A DNA stretch of 64,000 bases, taken from positions 1 to 64,000 of the forward strand of contig JAMPFK010000004.1 of NCBI GenBank assembly GCA_023664485.1. Reading direction: 5' to 3'. The DNA is from Bacteroides fragilis (lineage in GTDB: Bacteria; Bacillota; Clostridia; Lachnospirales; Lachnospiraceae). Below, one piece after another: positions 25,540-33,696 of the stretch (the stretch's first letter is position 1; each line of letters opens with the position of its first letter). Made by a program: the position numbers and the translations under genes. The notes below the pieces were generated by a model, which ran no database searches, was not told the DNA's origin, and was given only the letters and a program-made list of their open reading frames with translations.

Positions 25540-27318
25540 ATGGCAAAAGCGTGTGTTGGTAACAAAGAAAAAAGAATCTGTTTTTCCCTCTTTCTGCTCG
25601 TCTGGTGTATGCAGATGCTGACGGCAGTGTATTTTTGTTGTCAGAAACAGGGATTTCATGAGGATGAATTTTATACCTATTATTCTACCGCGCGTACTTA
25701 CGGCCTGATAATCGAGGACGGCGCGTGGATGGAGCGCGACGCCTATTTTGATGAGTTCGTCGTGCTGGAAGGGCAGGGGTTTCAGTATGGGCTGGTAAAG
25801 CTGGTGCAGTCATGGGACGTGCATCCGCCCGTTTATTATTGGGTCTTTCATACGATCTGCTCTTTTTTTCCGGGGCAGTTCTCCAAATGGTTCGGACTCG
25901 GCATCAATCTGACGGCCTTTGGATTTAGCATGTTCCTGCTTCGCGCGCTTGCGCTGAAAGTCACAAAACGTCGGGAAAAGCTGTCCCTGTTCGTCTGCTT
26001 TTTCTATGGTTTTACGCCTGCGGCGATGAGCAGCGTCGTCTTCATCCGTATGTATGCGCTGCTGACGGTATTCGTTTATCTGTGCGCGCTGCTGCATATG
26101 AACGCGGTCGAAAAGGACCGGGAGACCGCCGGACAGCCGTCCGAAGGGGGACGGGCGGTAAAACTGTCTTTCGGGAAGTTTCTGCTTCCGCTCATGGCCG
26201 TTACCTATCTCGGTTTTCTGACGCAGTATTACTATTTTATTTTTCTGTTCTTTATGGCCTTCGCTTTCTGCCTTTATCTGCTATGGCGGGATAGAAATCT
26301 GTGGAACTGTATTCGTTATGGCATAAGCCTGGCAGTTTCTTTCGCGCTTGCTTATCTGACCTATCCCTCCTGTCTCGGACAGATGTTCCGGGGACAGCGC
26401 GGGGCGCAGGCGGCCGGTAATTTCTTCGACTTTTCCAATACCCTTCCGAGGATTTCTTTTTTCTGGGAACTGCTGGACGAGTATGTGTTCGGAAAGACGC
26501 TTCTTCCACTGCTTCTCTTATTGGCGGCCGCAGCCGGATCTGCCCTTTGGAAAAAAGGAAAAGCTTCCGGCGGATATTCCGGAGAACACAGAGACGGACG
26601 CTTTCAGCCGGGGAAAAGGATCTGGCGGGAACATACCGCCTATTGGCTGCTGCTTTTTGCCGTGCTTGGGTATTTTCTGGCAGTATCAAAAACGGCTCTG
26701 CTTCTCGGAAATACTTCCGTCCGTTATCAGACGCCGGTTTACGGAATGGCCGTTCTGCTGCTTTTTGCCATGCTTTGGGGTGTTGGAGAATGGCGGTTCG
26801 GCAAAGCATATGAAGAAAATGATGCGCATGAAGGGATGGGCGGGCATAGAAAGAGCAGAGTCTTTCTTGCCACGGCCGCAGCCGTATTCTGTGCAGCAGT
26901 CGATCTGTCCGGACTGTTTTCGGAGCGCGTCGTATTCCTTTACCCGGAGGCGGCGGAGCACATTGCCTTCGCAAGGGAAAAAGCGGCGGCGGATGTGCCT
27001 GTCGTCTGCCTCTACGACGCCGGGCAGAGCTGGTGCGTGTGGGATTGCGCGGATGAATTTTTTGAACATGACCGGATTTATTTTGCAAGCCTGGACGATA
27101 CGAAACCGCTTTCGGACGCGGTCATCGCCGGAAGCGATGAGCTGGTGGTCTATCTGGATAAGGCGGGAGGACAGGAGCAGCTGGAACGGATTCTTTACAG
27201 CAATCCGAATCTGGCAGTGTATGAGCTGCAGTATTCGGGAAAGTATTTTGATGTGTATCGTTTTTATGGGGAAAACAGGGCATATAGGGAAAAGGCGGAT
27301 AAACAGAATAACGCATAA
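25540..27318 (+). CDS. GT39-like (GT-C fold) membrane glycosyltransferase
   Basis: After a short leader there are about eleven membrane segments. The first extracellular loop holds GFHEDEFYTYYSTARTYG, the Asp-Glu-type motif of ArnT/PMT-like GT-C enzymes, and WDVHPPVYYWVFH, a second conserved GT39 stretch. Such enzymes use a polyprenyl-phosphate sugar outside the membrane. A GtrB-like enzyme (15046) could supply it. ATG at 25540 is the first start after the previous gene; its ribosome site is weak, so the start is uncertain by a few codons. The C-terminal 110 residues are soluble. Confidence 0.82.
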   Translation: MAKACVGNKEKRICFSLFLLVWCMQMLTAVYFCCQKQGFHEDEFYTYYSTARTYGLIIEDGAWMERDAYFDEFVVLEGQGFQYGLVKLVQSWDVHPPVYYWVFHTICSFFPGQFSKWFGLGINLTAFGFSMFLLRALALKVTKRREKLSLFVCFFYGFTPAAMSSVVFIRMYALLTVFVYLCALLHMNAVEKDRETAGQPSEGGRAVKLSFGKFLLPLMAVTYLGFLTQYYYFIFLFFMAFAFCLYLLWRDRNLWNCIRYGISLAVSFALAYLTYPSCLGQMFRGQRGAQAAGNFFDFSNTLPRISFFWELLDEYVFGKTLLPLLLLLAAAAGSALWKKGKASGGYSGEHRDGRFQPGKRIWREHTAYWLLLFAVLGYFLAVSKTALLLGNTSVRYQTPVYGMAVLLLFAMLWGVGEWRFGKAYEENDAHEGMGGHRKSRVFLATAAAVFCAAVDLSGLFSERVVFLYPEAAEHIAFAREKAAADVPVVCLYDAGQSWCVWDCADEFFEHDRIYFASLDDTKPLSDAVIAGSDELVVYLDKAGGQEQLERILYSNPNLAVYELQYSGKYFDVYRFYGENRAYREKADKQNNA

Positions 27319-27410
27319 CACTATAAATAATTTGAGTAAATGTACCGATAAAACAGATAAACAGGAAATGGATTTCAAATTTATTATCAGGGAAAGGAAG
27401 GGATATTTAT

Positions 27411-28391
27411 ATGAGTAACATGGATGTTAATTTGACAGATTACGCAGGAGTCAGAGAACGGAAAGCTGACAGCCGTAAAGACCGGGCAGCTGCGGAAGCG
27501 CAGCGGGCGGAGAAATCACAGACTCCGGAGGAACGCAGGAAAACTTATGAGGATATGGGTATCCATGCGGAAAAGTTTACGGTTGATATCTCGCCAGACT
27601 CAAAAGAATTCATGTCGCAGGCTGCAAAGAGGAAAGAGGCGCAGCGGGCAGAGCGGGAAAGGCTGGAAGCGGAAAATCCCTGGAGCCCTTTTGACTATAG
27701 GGGAGATTTGAGCAAAAATGAACCGACACAATATCTGGTGTTCAGTAAGTTCCTCTATGATAATGTTTTTTTTCATGATATGGACGATGAACAGGCGGGA
27801 AAAATGGAGGACATGCTGAGAAATATTACTTCAGGCATGGATAGTATCAGGGGGCCTCTGGATGCGGGACATTGGGATAACAGTATGTCTCATGAAGCGG
27901 CAAAACTGGATTTGGTTTCCTCGGTTAATGCGCTGAATTATTTTGCGGATACTTATGTGCCGGAGGGAGTACGGGATTCTTTTAAAGAACTGATCAAAGA
28001 ATATGAGAACTATAATAGCAAAATAGTCGCAAATCACAGGAGCAGCATCGATTGGTACAGCGAAAGCATGAAAAATATTCCGGCGCCTGATGCAACAGGC
28101 GTAGGCGCGGGTGTGCGGCAGGCGCAGGAGCGGACGAGGGCATACCAGCAGATTGGCAGGGTAACGCATACGGAGCAGGAGGAAAAGGACTTAAAAGAGG
28201 ACTATCAGATGCTCTTTGACAGATTGATGAATAAGGATGACAGTGCCGGAAATATTTTTGACAGCCTGCAGAGCCTGCTTGTAAATTATGCGTCGGGCGG
28301 CAGTAAAAACAGCGCGGTACTTAATCTGTTAAATGCCAATAACGCAGGAAGTATTAACAGAATGTTTCAGTATTGGTCGGCAACGTTTTGA
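27411..28391 (+). CDS. Unknown soluble protein, helical and charged
   Basis: I do not recognise this 326-residue protein. The first 90 residues are very rich in Lys, Arg, Glu and Ala and look helical or disordered (RKDRAAAEAQRAEKSQTPEE, KRKEAQRAERERLEAEN). The rest, starting with NPWSPFDYRGDLSKNEPTQY, is a globular helical region with no membrane segment or signal peptide. AAAGGAAGGG before ATG at 27411 is a strong ribosome site. It follows the glycosyltransferase run after a 92-base gap and precedes a region of decay. Codon use looks like that of its neighbours. Confidence 0.75.
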   Translation: MSNMDVNLTDYAGVRERKADSRKDRAAAEAQRAEKSQTPEERRKTYEDMGIHAEKFTVDISPDSKEFMSQAAKRKEAQRAERERLEAENPWSPFDYRGDLSKNEPTQYLVFSKFLYDNVFFHDMDDEQAGKMEDMLRNITSGMDSIRGPLDAGHWDNSMSHEAAKLDLVSSVNALNYFADTYVPEGVRDSFKELIKEYENYNSKIVANHRSSIDWYSESMKNIPAPDATGVGAGVRQAQERTRAYQQIGRVTHTEQEEKDLKEDYQMLFDRLMNKDDSAGNIFDSLQSLLVNYASGGSKNSAVLNLLNANNAGSINRMFQYWSATF

Positions 28392-28492
28392 TTGCAGGTA
28401 ATATTTCAGAAGACGGGAGCAGGGATGCCGCATGAACGAATGGAAAAGAAGTGAAATATGAGATGGCAGACCCGCAAAAAAGGAGACCAGCT

Positions 28493-28510
28493 ATGAAAAG
28501 TCAAGCCTAA
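28493..28510 (+). pseudogene. Truncated gene start beside an IS end
   Basis: AAAAAAGGAG precedes ATG at 28493 at a normal distance, but the frame stops after five codons (MKSQA). A stretch like an IS256 inverted repeat starts four bases later. The simplest reading is a gene whose body was removed or replaced by the IS insertion. Confidence 0.4.
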
Positions 28511-28513
28511 ATT

Positions 28514-28935
28514 GAGGGTGTAAAAAAATCTGTGTCTACGGGATTTTAAATTCCTCTGATAAGAGTTCGATATGTAAGATTGTGCTGTCGATTTTATGAA
28601 TTTCCTGTTGTCGCTTGCTCTTTCTATTTATAGTATAACCATTGTTAGATTGTTTATACATCTGACCTGGATTTTTTTACATCAAAAAAAGGCATCTCAA
28701 GCATTGGTTTTTTGTGGGCTCTGCCCACACCCGGCCTCCGGAATAAGACTGGTTTTTTCTGGCAATACTTTTAATGCCGATGGAATAAGGCTGGGGCGGC
28801 TTTCGGTTTAAGGTCGGCCGCCCTGGTCTTTTCTTTTACAAATATTGGATGAGACGTTCCCCATACAATACGATCAGCTGGTTTAACACCTGATCCCATC
28901 CACGGTATCTTTGCGTCCACTTTTTGTCACGTTTT
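28514..28935 (-). mobile_element. IS256-family remnant with transposase C-terminus
   Basis: GAGGGTGTAAAAAAATCTGT at 28514 resembles the left end seen at 315 (GTGTAAAATAATTTGTGTC) and reads inward. On the reverse strand, 28930 to 28836 encodes VTKKWTQRYRGWDQVLNQLI then VLYGERLIQYL and a stop, the C-terminus typical of IS256 transposases. All upstream transposase sequence is gone. A GC-rich hairpin (near 28794-28825) lies between, perhaps a terminator. The 300 bases 28520-28830 hold no convincing gene; an open frame at 28596-28811 has no family resemblance. Confidence 0.75.
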
Positions 28936-29266
28936 CTAATCTTTTTCAATAATCATTTCTGACATATTCGTGTGCTGAGCCGACTTTCTTACAGCATCTA
29001 CGAATTGTTCCCTGTCCTCATGCAGATACACCCACAAGCACCCCCGTTTTGTACATATTCTTATATATCTTTTCCGGATAATAGTTTAAATACGGCTCCA
29101 ATGCTGAAAAAGTGACATTCATTTTCTTCATGATCTCTGCCATCCTCTTTTTTAAAACATCACCCTCTTTTTCGGAATAAATATCCACATCCTTAAGCAA
29201 ATCAAGAAACTGCAAAATCCTGACATTCTCATTTGTAACCTCTACTTTCGGGCGTCTGACGATCAC
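28936..29266 (-). pseudogene. Small unknown gene broken by a one-base frameshift
   Basis: GTG at 29266 follows AAAGGAG at a good distance, giving VIVRRPKVEVTNENVRILQF and so on. The frame ends at VLVGVSA (29018-29020). One base out of step, reading continues as WVYLHEDREQFVDAVRKSAQ then HTNMSEMIIEKD to a stop at 28936-28938. Together they give a protein of about 110 residues that I do not recognise. The break lies in a G-rich stretch. The frame shift could be recent. It abuts the IS256 C-terminal remnant directly. From 29267 to 29458 I see nothing. Confidence 0.6.
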
Positions 29267-29458
29267 TCCATCTCCTTTCGAAAACAATTCAGAGATTCCA
29301 GTTTTCGTTTTTGTTATATCTGCTTTTCACAAGAATATCAATACCAAAAATGACCGGAACATTTCAAGATATTGCCATGACATATAAGATTGATATGGTA
29401 AATAAAAGGCTGAACATAGATACGAAAGACAATCCGCCTGTACGAATCTTAAAACTTT

Positions 29459-30088
29459 CTAAGCATGCGACAATAGAGGAAACATCAACCCGTCCTGCGC
29501 AAAGCGTTCCAATCCTTTTCCTTTCAGGAACAGAGTGCAGTCCTCTTCTTTCCGGATTTTTGAGGTATAGCCGCTGCAATCCGCAGGCGTGAATCCAGGA
29601 ATGACCTGCCGGATATCGTTTCTGAAAGAGTTCACGATTTGTCCGATTTTAATCGGGTTGGGGGAAAAGATATTATGGAGCAGCAGGCAGCCGTTTTCTA
29701 TTTCCGCGATGACAAAGGCGTCCGATTCTTTGTGATAGTATACGTTTTCCTGCATATATTTCGTGACATAAAAAAGAATCAGTTCCCTGTATTTTCGTTC
29801 CCCTTTCCGGAGAAAATTCATATGATTAACGGATACGTTGGAAACGACTTTTCCATCCATGACGATGGAATAAGGATTATGGTTTTCACCCCAATAGCCA
29901 TTCTGATACCAGTCCTCAAAATCGATACCGAACGTTTTGAAAGCAAGCTCGTTAAAACGATAGTTAACGATATTAAAAATTGCCATTTCAGCCTTGCAAA
30001 AGCTTGCGTATATGGCTTTTGTAAGAGATGGGATGTGCAATTTGTTATGTCGTTTACTATATGTCTCAGGTCGTCGTTGTCCCTGCAA
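29459..30088 (-). pseudogene. GNAT acetyltransferase remnant, core deleted, N-terminus replaced by a MITE
   Basis: The reading frame is open for 209 codons but is a composite. Codons from about 30060 to 29960 are the MITE-like repeat read as protein. Then come RFNELAFKTFGIDFEDWYQN and SIVMDGKVVSNVSVNHMNF, the start of a GNAT-type acetyltransferase. The acetyl-CoA core that should follow is missing. The frame resumes with YMQENVYYHKESDAFVIAEI and FTPADCSGYTSKIRKEEDCT to LSHA, like the C-terminus of the same family. Loss of the cofactor-binding part argues for a pseudogene although the frame stays open. Confidence 0.65.
29960..30060 (-). repeat. MITE-like palindromic repeat, copy 1
   Basis: This 101-bp element has imperfect terminal inverted repeats: ATAGTTAACGATATTAAAAATTGC at one end against the complement of GCAATTTGTTATGTCGTTTACTAT at the other, most positions matching. 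The middle has its own hairpin (AAAAGC, with TATACGCA loop). A second copy in opposite orientation is at 60954-61053, about 90% identical by eye. It has inserted into a GNAT gene. Confidence 0.85.
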
Positions 30089-30263
30089 TTTTTAAGAACC
30101 ATAAGGGCCTCCTTTTTTAATGTGCCTGCGCTGTTTCTGCTATTTTACAGCTTATTTGCAGGAAACACAAGCTCATGGGAATCCGTTTCCGTTCAGGCCT
30201 GGCGTCGGCTGAAAAGTTAATCATAACCGAAAATTGATTTCCGTGACGTAAGATTTTGCAATA

Positions 30264-30292
30264 TTGCCAACACAAATGACCTATGCTATACT
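30264..30292 (+). promoter_or_regulatory. pseB operon promoter
   Basis: TTGCCA (30264-30269), 17 bases and TATACT (30287-30292) lie 44 bases before pseB. The hexamers and spacing equal those of the gmd promoter. Confidence 0.8.
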
Positions 30293-30335
30293 AAAAACTG
30301 ATATGGATCGAACAACGGAAATTGGAGGATAACTC

Positions 30336-31319
30336 ATGTTGACAAATAGAACCATTTTAATTACCGGAGGGACAGGCTCTTTTGGGAAAAGCTTTACCAG
30401 ATATGTGCTGACGCACTACGAGCCGAAAAAAATCATTATTTATTCCCGCGACGAGTTCAAACAGTGGGCGATGGAAAGCGAATTCAGCGAATATAAAGAA
30501 AAACTCCGTTTTTTCATCGGGGATGTGCGGGATTTGGAACGGTTGAAAAGAGCCTGCGAGGGCGTTGACTATATTGTTCATGCGGCAGCTTTGAAGCAGG
30601 TTCCGGCCTGCGAATATAATCCGAACGAGGCGATTAAGACGAACATTCACGGCGCGATGAACGTTATCGACGCAGCGCTCGACTGCGGTGTGCATAAGGT
30701 CGTGGCGTTATCGACGGACAAGGCCGTTAATCCGGTGAATCTTTACGGCGGCACAAAGCTGGTATCGGATAAACTGTTCGTGGCGGCAAATGCATATGTG
30801 GGAAATAAAGATGTGAATTTCTCGATCGTGCGTTATGGAAATGTGGCGGGAAGCCGCGGCTCCATTATTCCGCTCTTTGATAAACTGATCAAAGAGGGTG
30901 CGGCGGAACTGCCGATTACCGACTTTCGGATGACCCGTTTCTGGATCAGCTTAACGGAGGGGATAGAGCTCGTTATCAAAGCGCTCGCGGAAGCGAAGGG
31001 CGGAGAGACTTTTATCAGTAAGATCCCTTCTTTTAAAGTAATGGATTTGGCGGAAGCGATGCTGCCGGGCTGTAAAATGAAGGAAATCGGAATCCGGCCG
31101 GGAGAGAAGCTGCATGAAATTATGGTGACGACGGAAGATTCCGCGACGACTTATGAGTATGACAGGCATTTTATCGTGTATCCGCAGATGACCTGGAATA
31201 ACAGACAGCAGCCGGATTTGAGCGGTCAAAAGGTGGAGGACGGCTTTTCATACAGTTCCAATAATAACAAAGAATGGCTTTCCGTGGAGGATATCAGGGA
31301 AAGGCTGAAAAAGCTTTAA
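30336..31319 (+). CDS. pseB: UDP-N-acetylglucosamine 4,6-dehydratase (inverting)
   Basis: PseB removes water and inverts C5 of UDP-GlcNAc, the first step of pseudaminic acid synthesis. The 327-residue soluble protein has ITGGTGSFGKSFTRYVL, YSRDEFKQW, HAAALKQVPACEYNP and ALSTDKAVNPVNLYGGTK (catalytic Tyr and Lys), and RYGNVAGSRGSIIP, all typical of FlaA1/PseB-type enzymes without the N-terminal membrane part. ATG at 30336 follows TTGGAGGA. It stands first in an operon with pseC, after a strong promoter. PseB and not FlaA1/WbpM is indicated by its length and by the pse genes that follow. Confidence 0.94.
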   Translation: MLTNRTILITGGTGSFGKSFTRYVLTHYEPKKIIIYSRDEFKQWAMESEFSEYKEKLRFFIGDVRDLERLKRACEGVDYIVHAAALKQVPACEYNPNEAIKTNIHGAMNVIDAALDCGVHKVVALSTDKAVNPVNLYGGTKLVSDKLFVAANAYVGNKDVNFSIVRYGNVAGSRGSIIPLFDKLIKEGAAELPITDFRMTRFWISLTEGIELVIKALAEAKGGETFISKIPSFKVMDLAEAMLPGCKMKEIGIRPGEKLHEIMVTTEDSATTYEYDRHFIVYPQMTWNNRQQPDLSGQKVEDGFSYSSNNNKEWLSVEDIRERLKKL

Positions 31320-31438
31320 GGCGCGGACGGCGTGCCGACGTATGACAGCGGAGAAAAGGGGACATACAGGAATGTATGTCCTTAATAAGTCCCGTTTTGG
31401 AGGATGGGGCTGATTGAAGGAAAGGCGGGTGTATCGGT

Positions 31439-32632
31439 ATGGAAAGACCGGCAATAGAGGGTGGAAGCCCTGTCAGGGAACAGAAAATTTATTATGGGCA
31501 TCAATATATCGATGAAGCGGATATTCAGGCGGTCGTGGACGTGCTTCGAAGCGACTATCTGACCTGCGGGCCCAAAATCGCGGAGCTCGAAAAAAAGCTT
31601 TGCGATTTTACGGGAGCAAAATATGCGGCGGTATGCAGTAACGGCACGGCGGCTCTCCATATCGCCTGTCTTGCAGCGGGAGTCGGCGAAGGGGACGAGG
31701 TGATCACGACGCCGATTACTTTTGCCGCTTCGGCGAACTGCGCGCTGTACTGCGGCGCGAGGCCCGTTTTTGCGGATATCAATCCGGAGACTTATAATAT
31801 CGATCCGGCTTCGGTAGAAAAGTGCGTTACGGACAAAACGAAAGCAGTCGTAGCGGTGGATTATACCGGGCAGTCGGTGGAGCTTGGCCCGTTATTAGAG
31901 CTTTGTCGTGAAAAGAAGCTCGTTCTGATCGAGGACGGCGCGCATGTGATCGGTACGGAATATAAGGGAAAGAAAAACGGTTCCATCGCGGATATGACCA
32001 TGTTCAGTTTTCATCCGGTCAAGACCGTAACGGCCGGAGAAGGCGGCGCTGTTTTGACAAACAGCGAGGAATACTATCAGAAACTGCTGCTGTACCGCAC
32101 GCATGGGATCACGAGGGATGAGCGGCTTTTGGAGCATCCGTCCGACGGCCCGTGGTATTATGAGCAGCTTGTTCTCGGTTATAATTACCGTATGACGGAT
32201 ATGCAGGCGGCGCTTCTGATCAGCCAGCTGGATAAACTGGAGCTGTTCAGCCGCCGGAGAAAAGAAATCGTTGCCCGGTATAACGAGGCCTTTTCCGGAA
32301 TGCCGGGGATCGTTGTACAGAAGGAAATCCCGGAGTCGGATACGACGAGGCATCTGTATATTCTGCGGATAAAGCCGGAGGAATTTTCGATTGACCGGAG
32401 GAAATTTTTCGATGCGCTGGAAGCGGAAAATGTATGCTGCAACGTGCATTATATACCGACCTACTATTTTCCGTATTATGAGAAACTGGGATATCGAAAG
32501 GGCATCTGCCCGAACGCGGAAAAGCTGTACGAGGAGATTGTCACGCTTCCGCTCTACTATGCAATGAGCGACGCGGATGTGGAGAGCGTGATCGAGGCGG
32601 TCGGAAAAATTGCGGGGTATTATCATCTATGA
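31439..32632 (+). CDS. pseC: UDP-4-amino-4,6-dideoxy-N-acetyl-beta-L-altrosamine transaminase
   Basis: PseC transfers an amino group from glutamate to the PseB product. This 397-residue DegT/DnrJ/EryC1 enzyme has YGHQYIDEADIQAVVDVLRS, YLTCGPKIAELE, VCSNGTAALHIA, IEDGAHVIGTEYKG and the PLP lysine in FSFHPVKTVTAGEGGAV (near 186). NVHYIPTYYFPYYEKLGY near the C-terminus is characteristic of PseC. The 118-base gap after pseB holds no promoter I can support. Its stop overlaps the next gene by four bases. Confidence 0.95.
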   Translation: MERPAIEGGSPVREQKIYYGHQYIDEADIQAVVDVLRSDYLTCGPKIAELEKKLCDFTGAKYAAVCSNGTAALHIACLAAGVGEGDEVITTPITFAASANCALYCGARPVFADINPETYNIDPASVEKCVTDKTKAVVAVDYTGQSVELGPLLELCREKKLVLIEDGAHVIGTEYKGKKNGSIADMTMFSFHPVKTVTAGEGGAVLTNSEEYYQKLLLYRTHGITRDERLLEHPSDGPWYYEQLVLGYNYRMTDMQAALLISQLDKLELFSRRRKEIVARYNEAFSGMPGIVVQKEIPESDTTRHLYILRIKPEEFSIDRRKFFDALEAENVCCNVHYIPTYYFPYYEKLGYRKGICPNAEKLYEEIVTLPLYYAMSDADVESVIEAVGKIAGYYHL

Positions 32633-33663
32633 AACTATCGATTATCGTTCCGGTCTACAATATGGCGGCGGACGGCAGGCTGGAATATTGTCTGGAATCG
32701 CTGGTGCATCAGACGATTGCGGATTATGAGATTATTGCGGTTGACGACTGTTCCACGGATTCATCGATGGAGATTTTGTCCGCTTATGAGAAGCGGTATC
32801 CGGAAAAATTCCGCGCGGTTCACTCCCCGGTCAATAAAAAACAGGGCGGTGCGAAGAATATCGGCATGAGCCTTGCGAAGGGCGAATGGATTGGGTTCAT
32901 TGACAGCGACGACTGGGTCGTGCCGGACTTTTATGAAAGGCTGATTGGCAGGGGAGAGGAGACCGGAGCGGATATGGTCGGCTGCGATTATCATCTGACG
33001 GACCGGCACAGCATGGAAATCGGGCAGGTCGTGCACAATAATAAAAAAGAGCAGACAGGCGTTTTAGATGAAAAAAAATACAGATCGTTATTGGTGGACA
33101 GCGGCAGCCTTGTCGTAAAGGTGTACCGCCGGGAAATCGTCATCGATCATCCGGGCCGCTTCCCGGAGGGCATTTTTTATGAGGATAACGCGCTGGGAAA
33201 TTCCTGGATGCTGCGTGCAAAGCATTTTGAGTATATCGAAGAACCGTTATATTATTATTACCAGCATGGCACATCGACAGTGCACACGATTACGCAGAGG
33301 CGCTGTGAAGACCGCATGGAGGCCGGACGTCTCATGCTAAAAGAGGCGGAGCAGCACCAATATCTGGAAAAATACCGGGCGGAGATAGAATTTAATTTTA
33401 CGGTGCTCTTTTATGTAAATACGCTTTTTACCTATATGCAGGGAGTAAGGCCGGTGCGCTATGGATTTGTAAAAGCGCTGGGAGAGGAAATGAGGCGGAA
33501 CTTCCCGGATTTTCAGAAAAATCCATATTACAGGGAACGGGTGCACGCGGAGGAAAAAAAGCTGGTCGGGATGCAGATGCGCTCGACGGCATGGTTTTTA
33601 TTGTATTATAAATTATTATGGGGATACCGCAATTTCAGGAAGCGGCGGGAGCAGCCGCGGTAA
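32629..33663 (+). CDS. Family 2 glycosyltransferase in the pse operon
   Basis: The 344-residue protein has the GT2 set LSIIVPVYNMAADGRLEYCL, AVDDCSTDSS, QGGAKNIGMSLAKGEWIGFI and DSDDWVVPDFYERL. The C-terminal half is helical, with YEDNALGNSWMLRAKHFEYI, seen in capsule GT2 enzymes. Its start overlaps pseC, so it is expressed with the nonulosonic acid genes. It need not use that sugar: known sialyl-type transferases have other folds. Confidence 0.92.
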   Translation: MKLSIIVPVYNMAADGRLEYCLESLVHQTIADYEIIAVDDCSTDSSMEILSAYEKRYPEKFRAVHSPVNKKQGGAKNIGMSLAKGEWIGFIDSDDWVVPDFYERLIGRGEETGADMVGCDYHLTDRHSMEIGQVVHNNKKEQTGVLDEKKYRSLLVDSGSLVVKVYRREIVIDHPGRFPEGIFYEDNALGNSWMLRAKHFEYIEEPLYYYYQHGTSTVHTITQRRCEDRMEAGRLMLKEAEQHQYLEKYRAEIEFNFTVLFYVNTLFTYMQGVRPVRYGFVKALGEEMRRNFPDFQKNPYYRERVHAEEKKLVGMQMRSTAWFLLYYKLLWGYRNFRKRREQPR

Positions 33664-33696
33664 AAAGACGGGAAAACAGGAGGCACACGGTACTAC

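Noticed and set aside
28596..28811. 71-codon forward frame as a small membrane protein gene
   Set aside because: No ribosome site, and it lies within the IS256-type remnant; the hydrophobic look comes from T-rich DNA.
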